A stretch of 40,952 nucleotides of DNA from Cellulomonas gelida (GTDB lineage Bacteria; Actinomycetota; Actinomycetes; Actinomycetales; Cellulomonadaceae). The notes beneath the pieces are model-generated. The model was not told the DNA's origin. It was given only the letters and a program-made list of their open reading frames with translations, and did not search any database. Made by a program: the position numbers and the translations under genes. The first letter of the stretch is position 1. Every line of letters starts with the position of its first letter. Location: contig NZ_BJLQ01000031.1 in assembly GCF_006538725.1 (NCBI RefSeq), positions 1 through 40,952 on the forward strand, read 5' to 3'. This document shows positions 23,701-30,497 of the stretch, piece by piece.

Positions 23701-24079
23701 ACACCGCGCGCACCGCCGCGAACCCGACGCCGTACCGGCCGACCACGCCCGGGCCACCGTGGTCGCGCTTCGCCGAGGCGCGCATCGAGGACAGCGCCGC
23801 GACGCCCGCGTCGTCGAGCGGAGCGCCCGTGTTCGCGGCGACGAGCGTCGTGCCCTCGTCGGTGCGGGCCAGCCGCAGCAGGAGCCGGCCGGGCACGCCG
23901 GCCCGCACGGCCGCGTCGGCGGCGTTCTGCGCGAGCTCGACGACCACGCGGTCGCGGTAGTAGCCGCGCGCGTGGTCCTCCTCGACGTTCGCGTCCTCAC
24001 GCAGCCGCGCGGGAGACGACCGCCAGGCGGTCAGGGCCGCCGCGCGAAGGGCGGCGGTGCCGAACTGGTCCTGCGTCAC
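20726..24079 (-). CDS. Sacsin-like / GHKL-type ATPase, actinobacterial family
   Basis: This 1117-aa protein has an N-terminal Hsp90/sacsin-type ATP-binding domain. The N-box is VVVELAQNAADAA (Glu48, Asn52, Asp55), a glycine box is AANTGAPLDD (82-90), and the lid motif is VVGRYGVGF (112-120). The remaining 900 residues are an acidic Leu/Ala/Val-rich region with no domain I can name. Similar proteins are widespread beside DUF3027 in actinobacteria and are annotated only as 'sacsin N-terminal ATP-binding-like'. A chaperone-like role is inferred, not shown. The GTG start overlaps the DUF3027 stop by four bases. A two-unit 24-residue repeat (about residues 403-450, LLRSAAGVAG-type) interrupts the sequence and comes from a DNA repeat also found elsewhere in the window. 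Confidence 0.85.
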   Translation of the reverse strand: MTQDQFGTAALRAAALTAWRSSPARLREDANVEEDHARGYYRDRVVVELAQNAADAAVRAGVPGRLLLRLARTDEGTTLVAANTGAPLDDAGVAALSSMRASAKRDHGGPGVVGRYGVGFAAVRAVSDEISVVSATGAVRFSLADTAQELADVAERVPALAQEVVRRDGSLPALRLPFAAEGRPPEGFDTAVVLVLRDEVAADEVRSLLHAVDDALLLALPGLTEVVVEDETSDGGPRRVADVASRWFVATSAGDVPRDLLTDRPVEEREATRWRVTWALPRRTVEPGGRAPDPFSDEAAGVPARARVVHAPTPTDEPLDLPALLVATLPLDPTRRRVAAGRLTDALLRHAADAYATLAEQLASAGHDPLTLVPTTLPTGTLDAALRPLLVDRLAAAPILTPATTPPATQPLLRSAAGVAGVSAGSVGEDGASQGLLRSAAGVAGASAGSVGDGLVSGGAAPDRFVVPRRAVAVAGGGGAEALAVLGRQVGALVVVPPGRDAHARLLGVDVRPLAELVEELAAPADDEGWPALYGALESLAAADPAGLESLANLPVPLADGRVVRGARGTVVLDDALAGLVRPVVGTLARWGVRVVDPVAAHPLLERLGARAPDVVGLLRLAPVREAVLAWDEDDEPDEPDLTTTVLTLVAAHLPPRDPARWSATTEAAHALPGDVREWLALLPVGAATGERAPADGLVLPGSPAHRLLDERVLTAVSAEEVDRWGAATLVAAGVREVLVTVTVPDVVTEEEQDEDAPGALTAQALDGWAEYVEHLADELGAGAYLGDLTAVADLDAVANEAWPQVLELVAGEPALRRALLEEVRSDRGAVAESYTAWWLRERSPLGLGAPFAVADDGPLRALLPAAPRDVAHLDVQVLRALGGVAEPHDLTPHAWTDLLDSWPTSTVLDVRAATAVWRHAAPSQAPERVPALVGPGRVIVVPAHDAAVAPCPMWWQRTDVAALVPAHGHDEALRLSRELDLPRVSELAPGVVTREDGVDAPVPPQVHDVLPGAPRLWCEHEDLRVDHVQVEWWVDEVAGEPRLHATTLAGLAAALAQWSGRWGLRHLLELALADPERAGELALDAAFEQPPGTGDAAEPAAQPATEVSRPTSSAGA
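22730..22873. repeat. 72-bp repeat array, two units, inside the sacsin-like gene
   Basis: Two units begin CGACCCAGCG at 22730 and 22802, exactly 72 bases apart. Each continues with CTCCGG, then CGGCCGCAGACC and GAGCAA, and the last unit contains GCTGGGTCGCGGG, the inverted form of the unit start. The gene frame stays open because 72 bases encode 24 residues. A second array with the same period and motifs lies at 32166-32381. Confidence 0.8.
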
Positions 24080-25182
24080 TGCTCCGCGTCGGGCGAGCCG
24101 GACTCGTCGCCGGGCTCGGCGTCGGCACCACTGGCATCGCTCACGTCGTCGAGCCCGACCGCGACGCCCTGGTCGACCACGACCTCGTCGACCACGACCT
24201 CGTCGAGCGGGGCCTCGTCGAGCGGGGCCTCATCGGCCGCGGGCTCGACGACCGCAGGCTCGTCGGTCGGGGACCCGGCGAGCGCGAGCTCGCTGAAGCC
24301 GGACTCGACCCCGGCGGCCTCGTCGGGGGTGGGCTCGACCACGGCGAGCTCTTCGACCACGGCGACCTCGTCGGACGCAGCCTCGTCGGAGGTGGGCTCC
24401 ACCGCAGCGGGCTCGTCGGCCGCAGGAGCCAGGTCGACCAGCTCGACGCGGAGCTCGTCGATGAGCGGGTCGGGCTTGGGCCAGTCGCTCGGGGCGGGGT
24501 CGACGTCCGTCTCGGAGTGCGCGCCGCAGCCGTGGTCGAGGGAGACGACGCGACCGTCGTCGGGCGACCACTCGTTCGCGCACACGCCGAAGACGGTGCC
24601 GAGCGCACCCTGCAGCGGCACCAGGAACCCGCACGACCAGCAGGCACCCGCGGAGGCCAGCGAGCCGGGGCTCGTCGGGCCGCGCGACCCCCGGTACCAG
24701 CGCTCGGCGGCCTCGTCACGTCCCTGGGGCGCGAGCACGCGCACGCGGGCGAGGGCGAGCTCGTCGATCGCGACCTCGTCGAGCTCGGGGTCGCCCGTGC
24801 GCGTCCAGCCCGGCTCGAGGCGCGGGTCGTCCGCGCGGAACGGGAGCACGTCGCCCGGGCCGATGTCGCCGGGGCGCAGCCGCTCCGACCACGGCACCCA
24901 CGCCTGGCCGAGGATCGCGTCGGGGCCGGGCAGGAGCTCGGCCTCGCAGACCGTCGCGGTGCGGCCGCGCGGCACGCGCGCGACGGTGACGGTCCACTCC
25001 CAGCCGCGGTAGCCGCGGGACAGGCACGCGAACCGGTGCGAGACCAGGCGCTCACCCTCGACGACGACGCCGAGGTGCTCACCCACGTCGGACGGGTCGA
25101 CCGCGATCTCGATCGCGACCTCACGGGCGAGGTCGACGGCCGAGCCCAGCACGGCGTCCTTGATGCGGGTGGCAGTGGCCAT
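24076..25182 (-). CDS. DUF3027 family protein
   Basis: The 368-aa product starts MATATRIKDAVLGSAVDLAREVA and matches the actinobacterial DUF3027 pattern: GYRGWEWTVTVARVPR, LLPGPDAILGQAWVPWSERL, PGDIGPGDVLP and LSPQGR-like (VLAPQGRDEAAERWYRG). Four cysteines (Cys181 and Cys184 in ACWSCGF, Cys201 in FGVCANEWSP, Cys219 in DHGCGAHSE) could bind zinc. The last 130 residues are a very acidic tail with 5-residue repeats such as DEAPL and DEVVV. Function is unknown. It starts two bases after the cold-shock gene stop and overlaps the ATPase start, so all three form one operon. Confidence 0.9.
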   Translation of the reverse strand: MATATRIKDAVLGSAVDLAREVAIEIAVDPSDVGEHLGVVVEGERLVSHRFACLSRGYRGWEWTVTVARVPRGRTATVCEAELLPGPDAILGQAWVPWSERLRPGDIGPGDVLPFRADDPRLEPGWTRTGDPELDEVAIDELALARVRVLAPQGRDEAAERWYRGSRGPTSPGSLASAGACWSCGFLVPLQGALGTVFGVCANEWSPDDGRVVSLDHGCGAHSETDVDPAPSDWPKPDPLIDELRVELVDLAPAADEPAAVEPTSDEAASDEVAVVEELAVVEPTPDEAAGVESGFSELALAGSPTDEPAVVEPAADEAPLDEAPLDEVVVDEVVVDQGVAVGLDDVSDASGADAEPGDESGSPDAEQ

Positions 25183-25184
25183 GA

Positions 25185-25568
25185 TCAGCCCTCGAGCTCG
25201 TCGGCGACGGCGCGCAGCGCGGCCGCGTAGGCCTTGCCTCGCGCGGCGTCGGGGTAGCGGCCGCGGCGCAGGTCGCCGCCGACCCGGTCCAGGACCTTGA
25301 TCAGGTCCTCGACGAGCACGACCATCTCGTCGGGCTTGCGGCGCTGCGCCTTGGCGACCGACGGGATCGGGTCGAGCAGCTTGACGGACAGCGCCTGCGG
25401 TCCGCGCTTGCCGTCGGCCACGCCGAAGTCCACCTTGGCGCCGGGCTTGGGGGCCGTGACGCCCGCGGGCAGCGCCGAGGCGTGCAGGAACACCTCGCCG
25501 CCGTCGTCGGCGGCGATGAACCCGAACCCGCGCTCGGTGTCGAACCACTTGACCTTGCCGGTAGGCAC
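25185..25568 (-). CDS. Cold-shock-domain protein with C-terminal extension
   Basis: The 127-aa protein starts MPTGKVKWFDTERGFGFIAADDG (GTG start) and has both RNA-binding motifs of the cold-shock domain: KWFDTERGFGFI (RNP1) and VFLHASAL (RNP2). Residues 1-65 form the OB-fold. The rest (about 60 residues, including KPDEMVVLVEDLIKVLDRVGGDLRRGRYP) is a helical extension seen in actinobacterial relatives linked to DUF3027 genes. It is expected to bind single-stranded RNA or DNA. AGGGG precedes the start. Confidence 0.9.
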   Translation of the reverse strand: MPTGKVKWFDTERGFGFIAADDGGEVFLHASALPAGVTAPKPGAKVDFGVADGKRGPQALSVKLLDPIPSVAKAQRRKPDEMVVLVEDLIKVLDRVGGDLRRGRYPDAARGKAYAAALRAVADELEG

Positions 25569-25605
25569 GGCGGACCCCTGTCGTGAGAAGAGCTACGTCG
25601 GAGCA

Positions 25606-25611
25606 AGGCTA
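25606..25611 (-). promoter_or_regulatory. -10 element (TAGCCT) of the cold-shock operon
   Basis: TAGCCT on the minus strand fits the actinobacterial TANNNT -10 and lies about 37 bases upstream of the cold-shock start, leaving room for a short leader with its ribosome site. Confidence 0.45.
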
Positions 25612-25831
25612 CCGGGCCGGGCACGTCCCTTCGCGCGAACAGCGGCGCACGCCGCTCGTGGTCCGCTGACGGCGAGCCGCCATGAGGACAGGTACACGGA
25701 CGCGCCGGGAGCGCCGGCGTCGTTCACGGGCGCCTTCCGCCCGAGCGACTGGGACGCGGCGAGCGACCCGGCCCAGAGGGACACGGCTGTCCACAGGTCC
25801 GTCTTGTGACGGTTGACGCACAACACCCGTT

Positions 25832-26107
25832 ATGGCCAAGGTTCCTCGCCAGGGCAGGGAGTCGCGGGAACACCACCGGCGGCGGCCGTCCCGGCTGCGG
25901 GGACGCACCCATCGCGCCCCCGCAGCGGACCGGCTGCGCTGCGGCAACAGCGACCGGTTCAGCCGCGGTGAGCGCACCCTCGCACCCCGGTCCGACGAGC
26001 CCGGGGACGGTCGGACCGAACGGGATCGGCCCCGCGGTGCTCGAGGCGGACGTACCGGGCGTACGAGCAAGGGCCGGCGCCTCGGCCCTCCGTACCGCAC
26101 GAGTTGA
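25832..26107 (+). CDS. Possible small Arg-rich protein (unconfirmed)
   Basis: An open frame of 91 codons begins MAKVPRQGRESREHH and is exceptionally basic (roughly one third Arg), with no hydrophobic segment. It has no ribosome site and no family I recognise, and its composition (many CGG codons) may only reflect random GC-rich sequence. The stop lies six bases before the start of the next gene, which is the only argument for it. It is kept as a low-confidence entry. Confidence 0.2.
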   Translation: MAKVPRQGRESREHHRRRPSRLRGRTHRAPAADRLRCGNSDRFSRGERTLAPRSDEPGDGRTERDRPRGARGGRTGRTSKGRRLGPPYRTS

Positions 26108-26113
26108 GGAGCA

Positions 26114-26395
26114 GTGAGCCAGCTGAACCGAGAACAGGACACGCAGGAAGCGCCAGAGGACACCGAGGGGTACTCGCGTGCCCTCGCGGGCGCGGGGTGG
26201 GTGCTGCTCGGGGTGGCCGCGGCCGTCGCGGTACCCCTCGGACGGACGAACGGCGCGAGCCAGGCGGTGCGAGTCGTCGCGCTCCTGGCGCTGGTGAGCG
26301 GTCTCGTCGCAGCGCTGCGCGAGCGCTCAGCCCGTTGGGGCGCGGTGGCGCTGCTCGGGGCAGCCGCGGCCGTCGTGGTGATGGTGACGAGGTGA
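26114..26395 (+). CDS. Small three-helix membrane protein (unknown)
   Basis: The 93-aa product starts at GTG 26114 with GAGGAGCA before it. After a polar N-terminus (SQLNREQDTQEAPEDTEG) there are three likely membrane helices: YSRALAGAGWVLLGVAAAVAVP, VRVVALLALVSGLVAAL and WGAVALLGAAAAVVVMV. No family is recognised. It could be part of an actinobacterial membrane-protein pair with the small frame just downstream. Codon use matches real genes in the window. Confidence 0.6.
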   Translation: MSQLNREQDTQEAPEDTEGYSRALAGAGWVLLGVAAAVAVPLGRTNGASQAVRVVALLALVSGLVAALRERSARWGAVALLGAAAAVVVMVTR

Positions 26396-26416
26396 ACGCC
26401 GGGATGGTCGTCGATC

Positions 26417-26533
26417 GTGACGGGAGCGCCCGCGTCGACACCGGCGGCGGCCGTCGTCACGTCGGCGCTGATCTGGCTGGCCGTGCCGGCGGTCGTCGGC
26501 ACCTACCGTCACCTGACGAATGAGGTGCGATGA
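26417..26533 (+). CDS. Possible 38-aa membrane peptide
   Basis: A GTG at 26417 opens a 38-residue frame with one hydrophobic helix (AAAVVTSALIWLAVPAVVGTY) and a short charged tail (RHLTNEVR). It lies 21 bases after the stop of the upstream small membrane protein and in the same reading frame, so it might also be the tail of that protein after stop-codon loss or read-through. No clear ribosome site is present. Confidence 0.3.
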   Translation: MTGAPASTPAAAVVTSALIWLAVPAVVGTYRHLTNEVR

Positions 26534-26557
26534 CGAGCGGGGAGCATGCCGTCCCGG

Positions 26558-27763
26558 TCAGCCCTCGGCGAGGCGGTCCAGCGCGAGCGCGGCCAGGAGC
26601 GAGGCGCTCGTGGCGAGCGCGGAGTCGTCGAACCGGGCGTACGGCGAGTGGTTGTACGGCGCGGTCGCGGGGTCCGCGCCGGGCGTCAGCGCGCTGACGA
26701 ACGCGAACGCGCCGGGCACCTCCTGCAGCACGTAGGAGAAGTCCTCGCCGCCCGCGAGCGGTTGCGGCATCTCGAACCACGCGTCGTCGCCGAGCAGCTC
26801 GCGCGTGAGCCGTGCGGTGCGCTCGAGCTCGGCCGGGTCGTTGCGGGTGACCGGGTAGCCGCGCTGGTAGTCGACGTCGGCGGTCAGTCCGTGCGCCGCG
26901 GCGACGTGCTCGCACACCTCGCGCAGCCGCTCGGGCGCGGCGAGCCAGGTCGCCTCCGAGAACGTGCGGACGGTGATCTCGAGCGTCGCGGTGGCCGGGA
27001 TGATGTTGTTCGCGGTGCCCGCGTGGATGGACCCGACCGTCACGACGATCGGGTCGAACACGTCGAACCGCCGCGTGACCATCGCCTGCAGCGCCAGCAC
27101 GATCTCCGCGGCGACCGGCACCGGGTCGAGCGCGCGGTGCGGTGCGGAACCGTGCCCGCCGGCACCTCGCACCGTGACGGTGACGGAGTCGGGCGCGGCC
27201 ATGAGCGTCCCCGGTCGACCGCCGACGACCCCGCCGGGCAGCAGGCCCGACGACACGTGCACGCCGTAGGCGCCGACCACACGCTCACCGGCGGCGTCGA
27301 GCACGCCCTCGCGGATCATGATCTCCGCGCCACCGTCGCCCTCCTCGCCGGGCTGGAACATGAACACGACCGCGCCGGCGATCTCCTCGCGCCGCGCGGC
27401 GAGCAGGCGGGCTGCGCCGACGAGCCCGGCGACGTGCATGTCGTGGCCGCACGCGTGCATCAGGCCGGGGTGCTCGGACGTGAACGGCTCGCCGGTCTCC
27501 TCGGTCACGGGCAGCGCGTCCATGTCGCCGCGCAGCAGCACCGCGGGGCCGGGCCGGGCGCCGCGCAGCACCGCGACCACCGAGCTCAGCTCTGCGCCGA
27601 CCGTGACCTCCAGGCCCAGGCCGGACAGCGCCTCGAGCACGAGGGCCTGCGTCTTGGGCAGGTCGAGCGCGAGCTCGGGCACCTTGTGCAGCTCGTGCCG
27701 CAGCGCCGCCAGCTCCGGCAGCAGCGCCCGCGCCTCGTCGTACAGCCCCGTCAGCTCGCCCAC
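26558..27763 (-). CDS. M20 family amidohydrolase / carboxypeptidase
   Basis: This is a zinc-dependent amidohydrolase of the M20D type (hippurate hydrolase, N-acyl-amino-acid hydrolase or IAA-amino-acid hydrolase group). The 401-aa product has LRHELHKVPELALDL, the metal-binding DMDALP (Asp80, Asp82), HACGHDMHVAG (His103 to His110) and QPGEEGDGGAEIMI. The dimerisation domain follows (VRGAGGHGSAPHRALDPV, GTANNIIPATATLEITVR). It ends with ledEFS-like GGEDFSYVLQEVPGAF. The natural substrate cannot be told from sequence. The GTG at 27763 follows GGAGGGTGAC. A GTG four codons upstream is possible. It is divergent from the helicase-associated gene. Confidence 0.92.
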   Translation of the reverse strand: MGELTGLYDEARALLPELAALRHELHKVPELALDLPKTQALVLEALSGLGLEVTVGAELSSVVAVLRGARPGPAVLLRGDMDALPVTEETGEPFTSEHPGLMHACGHDMHVAGLVGAARLLAARREEIAGAVVFMFQPGEEGDGGAEIMIREGVLDAAGERVVGAYGVHVSSGLLPGGVVGGRPGTLMAAPDSVTVTVRGAGGHGSAPHRALDPVPVAAEIVLALQAMVTRRFDVFDPIVVTVGSIHAGTANNIIPATATLEITVRTFSEATWLAAPERLREVCEHVAAAHGLTADVDYQRGYPVTRNDPAELERTARLTRELLGDDAWFEMPQPLAGGEDFSYVLQEVPGAFAFVSALTPGADPATAPYNHSPYARFDDSALATSASLLAALALDRLAEG

Positions 27764-27916
27764 GTCACCCTCCACGTCCGACACGTCCTGCCCTGACGCT
27801 ATCGGCCGCGGGCGTCGTCGTCCGCGCGCCGCTCCCGCGGCCGGCGCCGCCGGCTGACGAGCCCGCGCGTCGGGGCCACGGCCCGCGCCCGGGACCCCCG
27901 CCCCCGCGAGGCCACG

Positions 27917-27922
27917 TATCGT
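27917..27922 (+). promoter_or_regulatory. -10 element (TATCGT) of a leaderless gene
   Basis: TATCGT fits the TANNNT -10 and ends seven bases before the ATG at 27930, suggesting transcription of the helicase-associated gene starts at or near its first codon. Confidence 0.45.
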
Positions 27923-27929
27923 GGAGCGG

Positions 27930-30497
27930 ATGTCCACGTTCACCGGGTTCTTGCGGTCGTCGTCCGACGAGCGCCTCGGTGCGCTGCTCGCACGCCGCCC
28001 GGACCTGGCCTCGCCGTCGCCGGGGAACCTCACGTCGCTCGCGGTGCGCGCCACGGGTCGCGCGAGCCTGGAGCGCGCGCTCGCGTCCGTGGACGCCGTC
28101 GTCCTGCAGGTGCTCGAGGCCGCGGTCGTGCTCGACGGTGCGACGAGCGCCGCGCTGCAGGACGCGATCGCGGGCCGGCGCGATGCCGAGGTCGCACGCG
28201 CGGTCGACGACGCCCTGACGCTCGCGCTGCTGTACGCCGACCAGGGCCCGGACGACGAGCGGACCGAGAGCCTGAGCGCCGACGCGGTGCTGCGCGTGGC
28301 CCCCGGCCTGGCGGACCTGCTCGACGCGCACCCTGCGGGTCTCGCGGTCGAGGTCAGCGGCCCCGCCGCGCGCAGCGGCCCGGCGGGCACCCCGACGAGT
28401 CCGACCACCAGCCTCACGAGCGCGCTCCCGGACGACGACGAACCGCTCGGCGCACCCGCGCGCGCGGTGCTCGACGCGCTCGCCTGGGGTCCGCCGGTCG
28501 GTCTGGCCCCCGCGCCGGGCACGACCGCCGGCGACGCGGTCGCGCTGCTCGTCGCGCGCGGGCTGCTGGTGCGCGGCAGCGGCCGGCACGTGCTGCTGCC
28601 CGCGTCAGTCGCCCTCGAGCTGCGCGGCTGGCGCACGCACCGCGCGGTCGCGACGCCGCCGGACCTCTCGGACGCCCCGAGCCGGCGTCCCGAGACGGTC
28701 GCCGCGGAGTCCGCGAGCGCGGGCGAGCGGTGCGTGCGGCTCGTCGCACGCCTGCTGCGCGAGTGGGAGCACGAACCGCCCGGGGTACTGCGGTCCGGCG
28801 GCCTGGCGGTGCGCGAGCTGCGGCGCGCCGCGCAGCTGCTCGAGGTCGAGGAGGGTGAGGCCGCGTTCGTCGTCGAGCTCGCGTTCGCGGCGGGGCTGCT
28901 CGCGCAGGACGACGACGAGCCCGCGGCGTTCGTCCCGACGGCCGACGTCGACGCCTGGACGGCGCTCGACCTACCCGCACGCTGGGTCGCGTTGGCCTCG
29001 GCGTGGCTCGTCACCGCCCGCACGCCCTGGCTCGTCGGCTCGCGCGACGAGCGCGGGAACTTGATCGCCGCGCTCGACCCCGAGCTGTCGCGCCCGTGGG
29101 CGCCGCGCCTGCGCGCCGCGGTGCTGCGCGTGCTCGCCCGCGTGCCGGGCACGGCGCCGAGCGCGCAGGACGTGCTCGACGCGCTCGGCTGGGCGACCCC
29201 GCGCTCGGTGCCGCCGCTCGCGGCCGTGCAGTCGGTGCTGACCGAGGCGGCCCGCGTGGGCGTCCTCGGCGCGGGCGCGCTGAGCGAGGCGGGCCGGGCC
29301 CTGCTGCCGCCCGCGCCGGGCTCCGCCCCTGGGTCCACACCGGGCGCTCCCGATGCCGGTCCGGGCGCTCCCGGAACCGCACCGGGCGCTCCCGATGCCG
29401 CCTCGGCCGCGGAGGCGTTCGCGACCGGGCTCGCGCCCGAGGTCGGCGACCTGCTGCTGCAGGGCGACCTGACGGGCATCGTGCCCGGACGCCCGTCGCC
29501 CGCGCTCGAGGCGCTGATCGAGCGTGCCGCGGCGGTCGAGTCGCGCGGAGGCGCGATCACCGTGCGGTTCACGCCCGACTCGGTGCGCCGCGCGCTCGAC
29601 GACGGGCTCACGGCCGACGAGCTCCTGGACCGGCTCGCCGCGTTCGCGCGCGGCTCGGTGCCGCAGGGCCTGGAGTACCTGGTGCGGGACGCCGCGCGCC
29701 GCCACGGACGCCTGCGCGCGGGCGCCGCCTCGTCGTACCTGCGAGCGGACGACCCGGCGCTGCTCGCGGGCCTCGCGGACGACCCGCGCCTGGCGGACCT
29801 GGGCCTGCTGCAGCTCGCGCCGACGGTGCTGGCCGCGCAGGCCTCCACGCACGAGGTGGTCGAAGCGCTGCGCGCGCACGGCCTCGCGCCGGTCGCCGAG
29901 ACGCCCGACGGTCAGGTGCTGCACCTCGAGCGCACGGTCCGACGAGCGCGGCGTCGCGGCTCGCGGCGCGCGTTCACGCCCGTCGCGTCGCGCACCGTCG
30001 ACACGCTCGCGCTCGTGCGCCGGCTGCGCTCGTCGGACGAGCGCGGCACGTCGGACGCGGGCACGACCCCGGCGACCGGCGCGTCGGTCCCGGGCGCCGG
30101 ACCCGCCGGCACGACGAGCAGCACGACGAGCGACGCCGCGAGCAGCGGCTCCACGGTCAGTGACGCGGGGACGCCCGACGACTCGAACCTCCGCACCGGC
30201 CCGACGACGCACGACACGCGCGCGCCGCGCTCGTCAGCCCCTGCCGGAACAGCCGACCCCGTCGATGCGTTGGCACTCCTGCGCGAGGCCGCCGCCGAGC
30301 GCGCGAACGTGTGGGTCGAGCTCGTCGGACCCACGGGGCGTCCCGAACGCCGCCTGCTGCGCCCCCTGCGCGTGGAGGGCGGCCGGCTGCGGGCCGCCGA
30401 CCCCGTTCGCGAGTCGGAGCTGACCGTCGCCGTCCACCGGATCGGCACGGTCGAGCGCGCCGACGACCTCGCGGGCACGGACCAGGAGGACATGTGA
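27930..30497 (+). CDS. Helicase-associated domain protein (partner of XPB helicase)
   Basis: This 855-aa protein starts MSTFTGFLRSSSDERLGALLARRPDL, the characteristic N-terminus of the actinobacterial 'helicase-associated domain-containing' family found directly before the XPB-type helicase gene. It has several winged-helix-like segments (LVARGLLVRGSGRHVLLP and the AQLLEVEEGEAAFVVELAFAAGLL region). The Helicase_C_3-like segment includes GDLTGIVPGRPSPALEALI, RFTPDSVRRALDDGLTADELLDRLAAFARG and VPQGLEYLVRDAARRHGRL. A 21-bp repeat (29340-29402) gives a PGAPDA linker, and a second low-complexity stretch covers about residues 690-770. Its stop overlaps the helicase start by four bases. It probably loads or regulates the helicase in DNA repair. 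Confidence 0.87.
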   Translation: MSTFTGFLRSSSDERLGALLARRPDLASPSPGNLTSLAVRATGRASLERALASVDAVVLQVLEAAVVLDGATSAALQDAIAGRRDAEVARAVDDALTLALLYADQGPDDERTESLSADAVLRVAPGLADLLDAHPAGLAVEVSGPAARSGPAGTPTSPTTSLTSALPDDDEPLGAPARAVLDALAWGPPVGLAPAPGTTAGDAVALLVARGLLVRGSGRHVLLPASVALELRGWRTHRAVATPPDLSDAPSRRPETVAAESASAGERCVRLVARLLREWEHEPPGVLRSGGLAVRELRRAAQLLEVEEGEAAFVVELAFAAGLLAQDDDEPAAFVPTADVDAWTALDLPARWVALASAWLVTARTPWLVGSRDERGNLIAALDPELSRPWAPRLRAAVLRVLARVPGTAPSAQDVLDALGWATPRSVPPLAAVQSVLTEAARVGVLGAGALSEAGRALLPPAPGSAPGSTPGAPDAGPGAPGTAPGAPDAASAAEAFATGLAPEVGDLLLQGDLTGIVPGRPSPALEALIERAAAVESRGGAITVRFTPDSVRRALDDGLTADELLDRLAAFARGSVPQGLEYLVRDAARRHGRLRAGAASSYLRADDPALLAGLADDPRLADLGLLQLAPTVLAAQASTHEVVEALRAHGLAPVAETPDGQVLHLERTVRRARRRGSRRAFTPVASRTVDTLALVRRLRSSDERGTSDAGTTPATGASVPGAGPAGTTSSTTSDAASSGSTVSDAGTPDDSNLRTGPTTHDTRAPRSSAPAGTADPVDALALLREAAAERANVWVELVGPTGRPERRLLRPLRVEGGRLRAADPVRESELTVAVHRIGTVERADDLAGTDQEDM

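Larger units (their letters stand above)
25569..26113. other. Intergenic region, little convincing coding
   Basis: This 545-base gap between the cold-shock operon and the small membrane-protein gene carries the -10 box at 25606-25611, TTGACG at 25813-25818 and mixed GC-rich sequence. No tRNA, rRNA or clear terminator was seen. Codon choice in its open frames is weaker than in neighbouring genes. The two short frames described (25832-26107 plus strand; 25593-25826 minus strand, rejected) are the only candidates. Confidence 0.5.

Noticed and set aside
25593..25826. 77-codon minus-strand frame upstream of the cold-shock gene
   Set aside because: It overlaps the probable cold-shock promoter, has no ribosome site, and codon bias weakens in its second half.
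25569..26113. Search for tRNA or other structural RNA in the main intergenic gap
   Set aside because: No cloverleaf arms, CCA end or conserved T-loop sequence could be found by eye.
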